Numbered from the stretch's first letter, positions 31,518 through 41,636 are shown. The stretch is DNA of 64,000 nt from RPQJ01 sp963746325 (GCA_963746325.1 CAVVBC010000002.1:69070-133069), one strand, 5' to 3'. Made by a program: numbers and translations. Notes: generated by a model not told the origin, from the letters alone.

Positions 31518-31784
31518 ATGAGCACGCTGCAATCCAAGGTCACGGCCCAGGGACAGATCTCGGTTCCGGCCGAAGTGCGGCGGCAACTGGGCGTAGGACC
31601 CGGGTCCGTGCTGATCTGGGAACAGCGAGATGGGGAGTTCGTCGTCCGGCGCGCTGGAAAGACCAGCTCAGCAGAGGTGCACGCGGCACTGTTCGGCGCA
31701 GAATCTCGATCAGCGGGGCAAAAACCCACGGCTACCAAGGCGGGTATTCGCAAGTACATTCGCCGGCGTCATGCGCGCCGTTGA
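31518..31784 (+). CDS. vapB: AbrB/MazE-type antitoxin (VapB)
   Basis: This 88-residue antitoxin has an N-terminal SpoVT-AbrB swapped-hairpin DNA-binding domain: STLQSKVTAQGQISVPAEVR and RQLGVGPGSVLIWEQRDGEF. The C-terminal part, with HAALFGAES and a basic end IRKYIRRRHARR, would wrap the toxin. It binds its own promoter, where a perfect palindrome lies eight bases upstream, and neutralises the PIN ribonuclease encoded next. The ATG at 31518 has no Shine-Dalgarno sequence. The reading frame overlaps vapC by 14 bases. Confidence 0.9.
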   Translation: MSTLQSKVTAQGQISVPAEVRRQLGVGPGSVLIWEQRDGEFVVRRAGKTSSAEVHAALFGAESRSAGQKPTATKAGIRKYIRRRHARR

Positions 31785-32154
31785 TACCAACCTGCTGGTA
31801 CGCCTGCTCGCCCGCGACGCCGCCGCGCAGGTCACCCTGGCGGAGAGCTTCGTCGCAGACGGCGCCTGGGTGTCGCAGCTCGTGCTGGCGGAGACGGTGT
31901 GGGTCCTCGACGCCGTGCACGAACGGACGCCCGCACAGATCGCGTCTGCAATCGAGCTCTTGCTGAATCACGAGCACCTGGCACTGCAGGACCCGGAAGT
32001 CATCGCACGGGCACTGACGCAGTTCCGGGCGCGACCCGCGTTGGGATTCTCCGACTGCATGGTGCTCGAGATTGCACGCAAGGCCGGGCATCTGCCGCTC
32101 GGCACGTTTGATCGCGCCCTGTCAAAACTCGACGGTGCGGTCGCGGTCAGCTGA
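31771..32154 (+). CDS. vapC: PIN-domain ribonuclease toxin (VapC)
   Basis: This 127-residue PIN toxin has acidic metal-binding residues in MRAVDTNLLVRLL (Asp5), VLAETVWVLDAV (Glu), LGFSDCMVLEIARKAG (Asp) and LGTFDRALSKL (Asp). VapC toxins cut tRNA or rRNA when freed from the antitoxin. It overlaps vapB by 14 bases, so translation is coupled. All key residues are present and the gene is intact, so the module looks functional. Confidence 0.92.
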   Translation: MRAVDTNLLVRLLARDAAAQVTLAESFVADGAWVSQLVLAETVWVLDAVHERTPAQIASAIELLLNHEHLALQDPEVIARALTQFRARPALGFSDCMVLEIARKAGHLPLGTFDRALSKLDGAVAVS

Positions 32155-32186
32155 GCGAGCGCACGATCGCAAGCGCCCGGCACGAT

Positions 32187-33179
32187 TCATAGACGCGCCG
32201 TCGTCCCCAGTCCACGTGCGAGTGCGTTGCGATACACCACCAGCGCGCTCACCAGGTCCTGCGCCGCGACGCCCAGCGATTTGTAGACGGTCACGTCGTC
32301 GTCGGCCAAGCGTCCCGCCACTATGCCGCTCAGCACCTCACCGATTTCACCGACGATGTGCGACTCCGTCACCCTGCCTGCTTGCATCGCGTCGAGCAGT
32401 TCGCCCGCCTGCGCCAGCGCGCTGCCGCGGTAGTCGACGAAATAGCGCGACCGCGCGACGAGGTCGTCGTCCACTTCGCGCGACGACGGGATCGAGGCGC
32501 CGACAAGGCACAAGTGCGTGCCCGGGCGCACGTCGCGCCCGAACAGCAGCGCCGTGGGCGACCCTGTCACCGTGCAGATCACGTCCGCCTCGGCGGCGGC
32601 TGCGGCGACTGAGGCAGCCACCTCGACCTGCGCGCAACCTGCACGACGGGCGTGTTCCGCGAGCGCGTGCGCAGCCTCCTCGCGCCGGCCCCAGACGATC
32701 ACCCTTGCGAACGGCCGCACGGCCTGGAAGGCGTCGATGTGCGAGCGGGCTTCTTCGCCCGTGCCGATCACGGCGAGTGTCGTCGAACCGGCTCGCGCGA
32801 GGACCCTGCTCGCCACGACGCTGGCCGCGGCCGTGCGAATGGCGGTGAGCGCGCTCGCCTCCATGATCGCGATGGGCCGCCCGTGCGCGGACTCGTACAG
32901 CACATAGAGCCCGACGTGCGAAGACAGCCCCACCTGCGGGTTGCCCGGAAACAGGCTCAGCAGCTTGATGCCGAAACATTCGGGATCGCCGAGGTACCCC
33001 GGCATCCAGGCGAGCTTGCCCGCGGGCAGGGGCATGAACTGCCGGAGCGGCATCAGCACCTGGCCGGCACTCACGCCGCGCATCGCCTGCTCGACTGCGG
33101 CGACGCACTGGTCGAAGGGCAGCAACTCGCGCAGTTCAGCGCCGGAGATGACGCGCAGGTCGAGCGGGGCCTGTTGCAT
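32187..33179 (-). CDS. Ornithine cyclodeaminase / mu-crystallin family protein
   Basis: This intact NAD(P)-dependent protein of 330 residues is in the OCD/mu-crystallin family, which includes ornithine cyclodeaminase, alanine dehydrogenase and ketimine reductases. The substrate-binding half has PLRQFMPLPAGKLAWMPGYL and FGIKLLSLFPGNPQVGLSSH. The Rossmann half has LAVIGTGEEARSHIDAFQAV and EADVICTVTGSPTALLFGRD. The C-terminus TVYKSLGVAAQDLVSALVVY is typical. I chose the ATG at 33179 (MQQAPLDLRVISGAELRELL) because upstream sequence is a terminator region. Substrate cannot be assigned. Confidence 0.88.
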   Translation of the reverse strand: MQQAPLDLRVISGAELRELLPFDQCVAAVEQAMRGVSAGQVLMPLRQFMPLPAGKLAWMPGYLGDPECFGIKLLSLFPGNPQVGLSSHVGLYVLYESAHGRPIAIMEASALTAIRTAAASVVASRVLARAGSTTLAVIGTGEEARSHIDAFQAVRPFARVIVWGRREEAAHALAEHARRAGCAQVEVAASVAAAAAEADVICTVTGSPTALLFGRDVRPGTHLCLVGASIPSSREVDDDLVARSRYFVDYRGSALAQAGELLDAMQAGRVTESHIVGEIGEVLSGIVAGRLADDDVTVYKSLGVAAQDLVSALVVYRNALARGLGTTARL

Positions 33180-33213
33180 GGTGGGCAGAGCGTAGCCCAC
33201 GCCGCGCATTTCC

Positions 33214-33245
33214 CACAAAGCAAAACGGCCCCTTGCGGGGCCGTT
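33214..33245 (-). terminator. Rho-independent terminator of the RRM gene
   Basis: On the minus strand AACGGCCCC and GGGGCCGTT form a 9-bp stem with a GCAA loop, followed by TTGCTTTG. It lies 52 bases after the RRM stop and before the ornithine cyclodeaminase-like gene. Confidence 0.75.
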
Positions 33246-33296
33246 CTGTGGTCCGGTCAGGAGTTGGCTGCGGACAGCCAGCTCAACCGGCAACGA

Positions 33297-33563
33297 TTAC
33301 CAGCGGCGGGGACGTTCCGTCTTCGCCTGGGCTTCGTTGACCTTCAGGGCGCGGCCGCCCATCTGGAAACCGTTCAGCGTCTGGATCGCCTTGGCGGCCT
33401 CGGAGTTCGAGGTCATCTCGACGAAGCCGAAGCCACGGGGTTGGCCCGTGTCACGGTCGTTGATCAGGGCAACCGAATCGACGGTGCCATGGGCTGAGAA
33501 CAGCTCACGCACGGCGTCTTCGGTGGCGGAAAAAGGGAGGTTACCGACATAAATCTTGGACAT
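33297..33563 (-). CDS. RNA-binding protein with a single RRM domain
   Basis: This 88-residue protein is one RNA recognition motif. RNP2 is KIYVGNLPF at residues 3-11 and RNP1 is RGFGFVEM around residues 44-51, followed by AIQTLNGFQMGGRALKVNEA and a basic tail. Bacterial single-RRM proteins are often cold-induced and thought to act as RNA chaperones. A leader of roughly 250 bases would precede it if the TATACT box near 33819 is used. It is divergent from the infA-like gene. Confidence 0.92.
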   Translation of the reverse strand: MSKIYVGNLPFSATEDAVRELFSAHGTVDSVALINDRDTGQPRGFGFVEMTSNSEAAKAIQTLNGFQMGGRALKVNEAQAKTERPRRW

Positions 33564-33925
33564 TTGATACTCACTGACAAAAAGTCCGGTCGGCCGTGCC
33601 CATCGAAACGACGGGCGGGAGCGGCTTCGGGACTGGAAACGCAAGGCATGAGGCAGCGCGGCTGGAAGAGCTCCCGGGTTTGGGCCGGGGCGATCGCAGT
33701 CGCGTGGCAACGGTGCCACGTGGATCGGAAACTCTTCGTCTAAGCGCTGGACCAGTACTGTGCGAGTGAACGCGAGCACTGCCCAAACAGAAAGTAGAAG
33801 GGAGACTACCCGCGGCGGAGTATACGCCCATTCTACGGATCAAGGTGGTTTATATTGTGACGCGTATCAGGGGGTTGCTGTATCCTAGGCGGTCTACTGC
33901 CGTAGCGGCATAACGCGGTGAATGA
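33564..33925. other. Divergent intergenic region between the RRM and IF-1 genes
   Basis: This stretch of 362 bases has no convincing gene. On the minus strand TATACT (33819-33824) could be a -10 box, though no good -35 is at the right distance. On the plus strand TATATT (33851-33856) and TATCCT (33881-33886) are candidate -10 boxes for the IF-1 gene. A small hairpin, GCCG-TAG-CGGC, lies near 33899-33909. Most of it would be the RRM mRNA leader. Confidence 0.5.
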
Positions 33926-34198
33926 ATGGCTAAGGAAGAACTCATCGACATGCAGGGCACCGTCAACCAGGTGCTGCCCGACACGCGTTTTCTCGTGACG
34001 CTCGAAAACGGTCACGAAATCACGGCGTATCTCTCCGGCAAGATGCGCAAGCACCGCATCCGCATCCTCGCTGGCGACAAGGTCACCCTCGAGATGTCGC
34101 CTTACGACCTGACCAAGGGTCGCATCAACTTCCGCGAAAAAGACACGCGCGCCCCGACCGCACCGCGTCCGGGTGGCAATTTCGCCCGTCGCCGCTAA
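33926..34198 (+). CDS. infA: Translation initiation factor IF-1 with C-terminal extension
   Basis: IF-1 binds the ribosomal A site with IF-2 and IF-3 at initiation. Residues 1-70 match the S1-like OB fold closely: MAKEELIDMQGTVNQVLPDT, LENGHEITAYLSGKMRKHRI and TLEMSPYDLTKGRINFREK. Standard IF-1 has 72 residues. This one has 90, with an extra Pro/Arg-rich tail ending RPGGNFARRR. Betaproteobacteria carry a longer second IF-1, and this may likewise be a paralogue, but I cannot see the rest of the genome. Its stop overlaps the end of the converging gene. Confidence 0.9.
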   Translation: MAKEELIDMQGTVNQVLPDTRFLVTLENGHEITAYLSGKMRKHRIRILAGDKVTLEMSPYDLTKGRINFREKDTRAPTAPRPGGNFARRR

Positions 34199-34668
34199 GG
34201 CTTCCGGCCGAGCAGCCGGTCCAGCAATCCTGGCCTGCTGCGCTTAGTCCCCGCCGATCCGGGCGCTGGCCGCTTCGCCGCCGCGCTCGACCTCACTGGA
34301 TAGGTTCGTACCGTACCCATTACGGCACGGCCGCCATAATGATTCGTGTGGCCTGCATCTTCAGGCACTGCCCGCTTCGGCGTTGGAATGTGCAACGGCT
34401 GGGACACGGGGGTATCGACCTTGCGGACGATGCCGGTCGCCTCGAGGCTCAGATGCGGCACCTGCAACTTGCGCACCAGCGTGGTGCTGCCCTCGCGCGA
34501 ATACCCCCGGTCCGCGGTGCGCATTTCCCAGACCGCATTGCCGCGGTCATCGAACCCCACCCGGCCCGAGGTCGCATGGGTGTGCGGCGCCGGGGCGCCC
34601 GGAGCCGTCCTGAAAGTCGGGACGAGCCGGGTCGTGGAGGAAGAATCGCGGGAGCGTGCCATGGTCAT
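34195..34668 (-). CDS. Conserved hypothetical protein
   Basis: This 157-residue protein matches no family I can name. It is hydrophilic and Arg/Pro/Thr-rich and probably largely unstructured. One compact patch stands out: GRVGFDDRGNAVWEMRT at about residues 35-51, which I recall in small proteins of related gammaproteobacteria. The end is basic (RPGLLDRLLGRKP). There is no signal peptide or membrane helix. The gene converges with infA and the stops overlap by four bases. The start MTMARSRDSSSTT is assumed from the first ATG. Confidence 0.6.
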   Translation of the reverse strand: MTMARSRDSSSTTRLVPTFRTAPGAPAPHTHATSGRVGFDDRGNAVWEMRTADRGYSREGSTTLVRKLQVPHLSLEATGIVRKVDTPVSQPLHIPTPKRAVPEDAGHTNHYGGRAVMGTVRTYPVRSSAAAKRPAPGSAGTKRSRPGLLDRLLGRKP

Positions 34669-34852
34669 GCGCAGGAGGGTTTGGGGTACTTTATGTCAGG
34701 CAACGGCTCCTCTCGCGCACGCGACCTGAATGCATACCGATTCTGTGACGCAGATCACGTCGGCACTCCGGTTGCTACCCAGGGGAGCGCGGGGTAACGT
34801 CCCAGACATCTCGTAGCCGATCTCCAGCAGTCCATCCTTACCCGAGCGAACC

Positions 34853-35134
34853 ATGCCCAACGTCTCCTTCAAGTCGGTCTGCAGTCTGCTGCTGCTTGCT
34901 AGTCTGCCGGACCTTGCCGTCGCGGACATCGTGACCGGCAAGCTCACCCCGGCCAACGCCAAGGCCGTCGTCGTGGATGCCGCGGGCAAGACGGTCGCCG
35001 AGCTGAAGCCAGGTGCCTACCAGCTGCAGCTGCCACCGGGCCGGTTCAAGGTCCAATGCCAGGCCCCGGCGCAGAGCGAGCAGGAATTCCTGAGCCTTTC
35101 GGAGCCGGTCACAGTCAACGTCGACTGCAGCTGA
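34853..35134 (+). CDS. Small exported protein of unknown function
   Basis: This 93-residue protein has a signal peptide (MPNVSFKSVCSLLLLASLPD, cleavage likely after AVA). The mature part is about 68 residues: DIVTGKLTPANAKAVVVDAA, ELKPGAYQLQLPPGRFKVQC and SLSEPVTVNVDCS. The alternating pattern suggests a small beta fold, and two cysteines could form a disulfide. No family is recognised. The next gene starts 14 bases later, so the two are probably co-expressed. Confidence 0.7.
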   Translation: MPNVSFKSVCSLLLLASLPDLAVADIVTGKLTPANAKAVVVDAAGKTVAELKPGAYQLQLPPGRFKVQCQAPAQSEQEFLSLSEPVTVNVDCS

Positions 35135-35147
35135 CCGCTGCCCGCCC

Positions 35148-36207
35148 GTGTCGACTGACGCCCACGACAAGCCGCCCCGCCGCGACTGGCGCGAGAACGC
35201 CAAGTTCGCGGCCAACATCGTCAACTCGCTCGCGATCCCGCTGCTGACGGTCGCGGCGACCATCGTCGGCCTCTACGCGACCAACACGCTCAAGGAGCGT
35301 GAGATCGCGATCGCCAACGAAAACAACTCGCAGTCCCTGCGCAACCAGCGCGAGGAGTCCGAGACGAACCTGCGCTCGGCCATGTTCCGCGAACTGGTGG
35401 GGCCGCTGCTGCAGAGCGAATCCGAGCAGCTGGCCGCCGGCGCCGACACCGACCTGCCCCGCGCCCAGCGCCTGGCGCTGCTGGCCGAACTGCTGGCGCT
35501 CAACTTCCACGAGCATTTCGAGCTGGGGCCCCTGCTCCGCTACGTCGATACGCTGCCGGGCCAGACCGACGAGGCGCGCGCGCGCCTGCGCAGCACGTCG
35601 CGTCGCGTCATCTCGCGCCAGCTGGCGCCGCTGCTGTCGTCGGTGGCGGCAACCAACGGCCGCGACCCGGCCTTCCAGGAAATCTCGCTCACCTCCGACG
35701 GCACCGAACCGGCCGACGCGCTGCTCTCGTGCGCGCTGCCGGAGCCCGCGCCGGGCGCGCGCGGCGAGCCCACGCCGGTGACCGCCACGGGCGCGGTCAA
35801 GCTCACCTGCTCGAGCACGGCGCTCGGGCGCGCCGCTGCGCATCGTGTCGCCCGACGGCAGCGACAGCCTGCAGATCAACATCCGCGCGGTCAGCTGGGC
35901 TGCGCAGACGGTGGGCATCTACGCGGTCCTGCTCGACGGCCAGGGCGAATCGCAGGCGCACACGCCACCGATCGAGTTCACGCTGTCGCCGTATTCGTTC
36001 CCGTTCTCCGACAACACGCTGCTGCCGAGCGGCAACCGCTTCGGCATCTACCTGACGCGGCTCGACGACATCCCGGGCGTGGCGCGGATCATGCGGCTGT
36101 CGTTCGTGTGGTTCCCGAAGGAATTCGTGCCGCCGCGCGAGCGGCCGTTCGACCTCGACGTGCACGAAGTGCTGAACGCCGAGGCGACGCCCGCGTCGCC
36201 CAGATAG
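35148..36207 (+). CDS. Single-span membrane protein of unknown function (one frameshift)
   Basis: This protein of about 352 residues starts with GTG at 35148. A short cytoplasmic segment is followed by one transmembrane helix (NIVNSLAIPLLTVAATIVGL), a helical region (REIAIANENNSQSLRNQREE) and a C-terminal beta-rich part with INIRAVSWAAQTVGIYAVLL, FTLSPYSFPFSDNTLLPSGN and IMRLSFVWFPKEFVPPRERP. The frame changes near 35825. I do not recognise the family. It lies 22 bases before ppc and may share its transcript. Confidence 0.7.
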
Positions 36208-36229
36208 ACCGGTCTCGACTGGAGCCGCC

Positions 36230-38984
36230 GTGGACATCGAAGTTGAGCCCGAGCGTCCGCTGCGGGACGACATCCGCCTGCTGGGCCGCCTGCTCGGCGA
36301 CACCGTCCGCGACCAGGAAGGCAGCCCCGCTTTCGAACTGGTCGAGCACGTGCGCCAGAGCGCGATCGCCTTCCACCGCGACGAAAACGTCGACGCCCGC
36401 GCGCGAACTCGAGCGCATCCTCGACGGACTGAGCCGCGAGCAGACGATGATCGTCGCGCGGGCGTTCAGCTTTTTCTCGCACCTCGCGAACCTCGCCGAG
36501 GACCTGCACCACAGCCGCCGCAATCGGCTGTCGGCGATCGCCGGCGAGCCGCCGGCCGACGGCAGCCTCGCGCGCGCGCTCGACCGGGTCGCTGCGGCAG
36601 GCGTGGCGCGTGACGCGCTGGACGGCTTCTTCCGCGATGCGGTCATCGCGCCGGTGCTGACGGCGCACCCGACCGAAGTGCAGCGCAAGAGCGTGCGCGA
36701 CCTCGAAATGCAGATCGAGCGACTGCTGCAGACGCGCGAGCGCACGCGACTCACGCCCGCGGAGCAGGCGGCCAACGACGAATCGGTCCGGCGTGCGGTG
36801 CTCGCCCTGTGGCAGACCCGCATCCTGCGGCTCGAGAAGCTCGAGGTGCTCGACGAAGTGGCGAACGGCCTCTCGTTCTTCGAGCAGACGTTCCTGCCCG
36901 AGGTGCCCAGCCTCTATGGCGCGCTCGAGGACGAACTCCACCGTCGCTACCCCGCTGCGCCCGCACCCGAGCTGCCGTCGTTCCTGCGCATCGGCTCGTG
37001 GATCGGCGGCGACCGCGACGGCAACCCGTTCGTCACGGCGGACGTGCTGGCGCGCACGCTGCGCATGCAGTCGTCGCGCGTGTTCGCGTTCTATCTCGAG
37101 CAGCTGCACGCGCTCGGCGCCGACCTCTCGCTGACGACGCTGGTCACCGAGGTGTCGCCCGAACTGACCGCGCTGGCCGACCGCTCGCCCGACACGAGCC
37201 CGCACCGGCGTGACGAGCCGTACCGTCGCGCGATCACGGGGCTGTATGCGCGCGTGGCCGCCACGGCCCGCGACCTCGACATGCACGAGCCGTTGCGCCA
37301 CGCCGTGGGCGACGCGCCGCCCTACGCAGACGTCGCGGAGTTTGCGGGCGAACTCGAGATCATCCGTCGCTCGCTCGAAGCGCATTCCTCGGCCCTGCTG
37401 GCGCGCGGCCGCCTGCGACAGTTGCGCCGCGCCGTCGACGTCTTCGGTTTTCACCTCGCAGCGGTGGACCTGCGGCAGAACTCCGACGTGCACCAGCGCG
37501 TCGTCGCCGAGCTGTTCAGCGCTGCGCGACCGGACGTCGCCTATGCCGCGCTCGACGAAGCCGGCCGCATCCGTGTGCTGGTCGAGGAACTCGCGACTCC
37601 GCGCCTGCTGAGCTCGCCGTACATCGAGTACAGCGCCGAAACCCAGGGCGAACTCGCGATCCTGCGCACCGCGGCGCGGATGCAGCAGCGCTACGGCGCA
37701 CAGTGCATCCCCAATTACGTGATCTCGAAGTGCGACGGCGTGTCCGACGTGCTCGAAGTGGTGCTGCTGCTGCGCGAAGTGGGCCTCTACCGCGCGGTCG
37801 ACGCGCGCCTGCAGTGCAACGTGATCCCGCTGTTCGAGACGATCGGCGACCTGCGCAATGCCGCGGGCGCGATGGACGCGCTGCTGTCGATCCCGGCGTA
37901 CACGCGCCTGCTCGCCTCGCGCGACAACGCGCAGGAAGTGATGCTGGGGTACTCGGACAGCAACAAGGACGGCGGTTACCTGACGTCGCGCTGGGAGCTG
38001 TTCAAGGCGCAGATCGAGCTCGTCGAGACCTTCCGCCGGCACGGCGTGCGCATGCGCCTGTTCCACGGCCGCGGCGGCTCGGTGGGCCGCGGCGGCGGGC
38101 CGACCTACGAGGCGATCCTGGCGCAGCCCGGCGGCACCGTGCAGGGCCAGATCCGCGTCACCGAGCAGGGCGAGGTGATCGGCGCCAAGTACGCGAACGC
38201 CGAGGTGGGCCGCCGCAACCTCGAGATCCTGGCGGCCGCGACGATGGAAGCCACGCTGCTCGGGGCCGCGGGCCGCGCGCCGCAACCGCAGTACCTGGCG
38301 GCGCTCGAAGCGCTTTCGGACAGCGCGTTCAAGGCCTATCGGCATCTCGTGTACGAAACACCGGGCTTCGAGGACTACTTCTGGGAGTCGACGGTGATCA
38401 GCGAGATCGCCGAACTCAACATCGGCAGCCGCCCGGCCTCGCGCAACCAGTCGCGCTCGATCGAGACGCTGCGCGCGATCCCGTGGGTGTTCTCCTGGGC
38501 GCAGTGCCGCCTGATGCTGCCGGGCTGGTACGGCTTCGGCTCGGCCGTCGAGGCGTGGCTCGAGACGCACGGCGACGCAGGCCTGCGGCTGTTGCAGGAG
38601 ATGCATCGCGACTGGCCGTTCTTCGCGAGCGTGCTGTCCAACATGGAGATGGTGCTGGCGAAGGCCGACGTCGCGATCGCCTCGCGCTACGCCGACCTCG
38701 TCGTCGACCCGGAACTGCGGGCGAGGATCTTCGGCCGCATCCGCGCGGAACTCGAAGCGACCGTGTCCGCGCTGCTGCGCATCATGGGCACGGGCGAATT
38801 GCTGGCGGGCAATCCGCAGCTCTCGCGTTCGATCAAGTACCGCTTCCCGTACCTCGATCCGCTCAACCACATCCAGGTCGAGCTGCTGCGTCGCTACCGT
38901 GCCGGCGACAAGGACGAGCGCAGCCGGCGCGGCATCCACCTGACCATCAACGGCGTGGCGGCCGGGCTGCGCAACAGCGGCTGA
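36230..38984 (+). CDS. ppc: Phosphoenolpyruvate carboxylase (one frameshift)
   Basis: Ppc carboxylates PEP to oxaloacetate and refills the TCA cycle. About 917 residues are present. The catalytic motifs are intact: VLTAHPTEVQRKS with the catalytic His, IGSWIGGDRDGNPFVT, VMLGYSDSNKDGGYLTS, LFHGRGGSVGRGGGPTYEAI and the C-terminal SRPASRNQSRSIETLRAIPW. The protein ends RNSG, close to the usual RNTG. A GTG start at 36230 follows GGAG. The only frame change is near 36405, in NVDARELERILDGL. Together with PpsA it brackets the PEP node. Confidence 0.97.
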
Positions 38985-38989
38985 AGGCG

Positions 38990-41617
38990 ATGAACCGGCA
39001 GTGTTCCGGGCTGTGGGGCAGGAAGTCGGCCCTCCCCGCAGACGACGCCGACGCCCCGCGCACCCCCGCAGGCGGATCGTGTCGACGCGGTTCGCCGCCG
39101 CACCCGTCGAGGCAGTGTTGCAGGCGGCGCTCGGTGATCGAGACGCGCATCGGCAGGTCCGGGCCCGCTGCGCCCGGCGCAGCCGTCGATGAAGGCACGG
39201 CCGGTTTCGACGCAGTTGCCGCGGCCGCGCCGCGCCGGCGGTCCCGGCCGCGGCGGCACTTCGCCGTGGAACCGGAGAAGCACGATCGCGCTGAGGGCGC
39301 GCGTCGAGCCGACGGCGCTGTCGCGGCTGGCCGTCGACGGACCGACGACGCGGGTGCGGCAGGCGGCCGCCGCGGCGATCGACGACCCGCGCTGTTGCAC
39401 GACCTGCTGCCGCGCCTGCGCGGCAAGGACAAGGCGGTCTACAAGCTGGTCAAGCAGAAGTCCGACGCGCTGCTGGCCGCCGAGCGGCGAGGCCGACGAG
39501 GCCGCCGCGCGAGGCCGCGGCGCTGTGCGACGTCGCTCGAGACGGCACGCCACCCGGCCGCACGACGTCGCTCTACGCGGCCACGCTGTCAGGCGCTGAC
39601 GACACGCTGGCAGGCGCTGCCCGCCGATGCTCGACGCCGCAGCGTTCGGCAGCGCGGCGAGCAGGCGCTCGAGCGTTGCCTCGAGGTCATCGCCGCGCAC
39701 GAGCGCGAGCTGGCGCCGGCAGGCTGCGCGAGCAGGCCGAGCCGAGGCCGCGCGCGCGGCACGCGAGCGCGAGCTGCAGGCCGAGCGGCAGGCCGCGCGA
39801 GCAGGCCGCGCGAGCAGGCCGACGCCGCGCGCTCCGCCGCCGCGCAGGACGCGCGTGCCGCCGACGGCGCGGCGCGCGAGGCCGCAGAGCGCGCCCGCGC
39901 CGATCAGCACGCGGCCGAGGCGCAGGCCCAGGGCGAGATCGCCAGCCTGATCCGCCTCTGCGGCGCCGCGCTGCAGCGTGGCGACACGCGCAAGGCCGCC
40001 CGGTTCCGCCCGGCATCGACGAAGCGCTGGCGACCGCGCCGGCCGCTGCCGCCGCACCTCACGCGCAACCTGCGAGCAGCTCGACGCGCGCCTGAACGAG
40101 CTGCGGCAGTGGAAGGACTACGTCGCCGCGCCGAAGCGCATCGAGCTGATCGAGGAAATGGAGGCGCTGATCGGCGTCGGACGAAGCGCCCGAGGCGCTG
40201 GCCGAGCACATCCGCGCGCTGCGGCAGGAATGGCGGACGATCAACAAGGGCATCGCGGTCGACATCTCGGCCGAGGCCGAGCGCTTCGAGCAGGCCTACC
40301 AGGCCGCGTTCAAGCCCTGCCAGGCGTATTTCGCCGCGCAGGCGGCGGTCCGACGCAGCAACCTCGAGGCCCGCGGCAGGTGCTCGAGCGCGTGCCGCGC
40401 GTTCGAGGCGGGCCTCGATGCCGAGCAGCCCGACCACGCGCTGGTCGTGCGCGTGCTGCGCGAGGCGCCGCAGGAATGGCGCAGCCACGCGCCCGGTCGA
40501 TCGCGACGCCGGTCGCGCCGCTCGAGGCCGAGTTCTTCACCGGCGCTCGACCGACTGCGCGCCGTCGTGAACGCCTGGTACGAGCGCAACGCCGCCGACA
40601 AGCAGGCGCTGATCGCGCAGGCGCGGCAGCTCGCGACGCTGCGAGGACGGCGGCGCAGGCCATCGACGAGGTCAAGCGCCTGCAGGCGCAGTGGAAGGAC
40701 GACCGGACCGGTGCCGCACGCGCAGTCGCAGGCGCTGTGGGAGGAGTTCCGCGCGCTGTGCAACGCCGTGTTCGAGCGCCGCCAGCAGGCGTACGCGCAG
40801 CAGTCGGCGACGCTCGAAGCAGGCGAAGGCCCAGGCCGTCGCCCTGTGCGAACAGATCGAACAGGCCAGCCAGGCGGCACCGCGCGGATCGCCGCGGCGC
40901 AAGCGCAGGCTCCGCGAGTGGCAGGACGCGTTCGACGCGATCGGCGAACTGCCGCGCACCGACGCGCGCGCGCTGCGCGACCGCTTCCAGCGCGCGATGG
41001 CCGCGGTACGAGGCCAGCTCGCCGAGCAGGACCAGCGCGACGCCGACGCCGCCGAGTCGAACGTGCTCGCGGCCGCGCGCCACGTCCGCGCCTACCAGCG
41101 CGCGGTGATGCGGGCGACGCCGCGACGCCGAACGCGAAGCGCTGCGCGACGCGGCCGAGGCCTTCATCGCCGGCGTCCCGCGCTGGCCGGGCAAGGGCGC
41201 GCTGCAGGCGCTGCGGCAGGCGCTGGCGCGCGCCGGACTCGGCCGAGGTCGGCGCCGACGACGCGGCGCGCGAACAGGCGTTGCGCACGCTGTGCGTCCG
41301 CGCCGAGATCCTCGAGCTCGACGCCGACCCCGCCGAGGATGCAGCGCTGCGCCGCGACTACGAGATGCAGTTGCTGCGCCAGGGCCTGGGCCAGGCCCGG
41401 CAGGTGGACGATCGCGACTGGGAGGCCATGCGGCTGGAGTGGCTCGGCATCGGCGCGGTCGCGCCGCGCTGCACGACGAACTGGAACGCCGTTTCCGCGC
41501 TGCCTGGACAAGCGCCCGGCGGGCGATCCGCAGGAGGCGAAGTACCGCGATCACGACGGCAGCGACCGCGAATCGCGACGCAGCGGCGGTCGCCCTGACA
41601 GCCGCTTCCCGCGTTAG
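38990..41617 (+). pseudogene. DUF349 domain protein, severely disrupted (about a dozen frame changes)
   Basis: Pieces in all three frames belong to one DUF349 protein, a helical repeat family of unknown function. They run in order: RVEPTALSRLAVDGPTTRVR (HEAT-like), LPRLRGKDKAVYKLVKQKSD, ALTTRWQALPADARRRSVRQ, LDARLNELRQWKDYVAAPKR (the DUF349 hallmark), LRQEWRTINKGIAVDISAEA, LRAVVNAWYERNAADKQALI, KRLQAQWKDD, WQDAFDAIGELPRTDARALR and ILELDADPAEDAALRRDYEM. The gene begins near 38990 and stops at 41617. The break density far exceeds that of any other gene in the window, so it is either real decay or a badly called stretch. Confidence 0.75.
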
Positions 41618-41636
41618 GCCGGGAACACAGCGCGTT

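Noticed and set aside
33571..33843. A 90-codon minus-strand open frame in the leader of the RRM gene
   Set aside because: Its composition is Ser/Arg/Pro-rich with no motif and no ribosome site. It is more likely untranslated leader.
36048..38939. A 963-codon open frame antisense to ppc
   Set aside because: It is a GC-bias shadow. Its composition is Arg/Ala/His/Gln-rich without any family motif, and the plus strand carries complete PEP carboxylase motifs.
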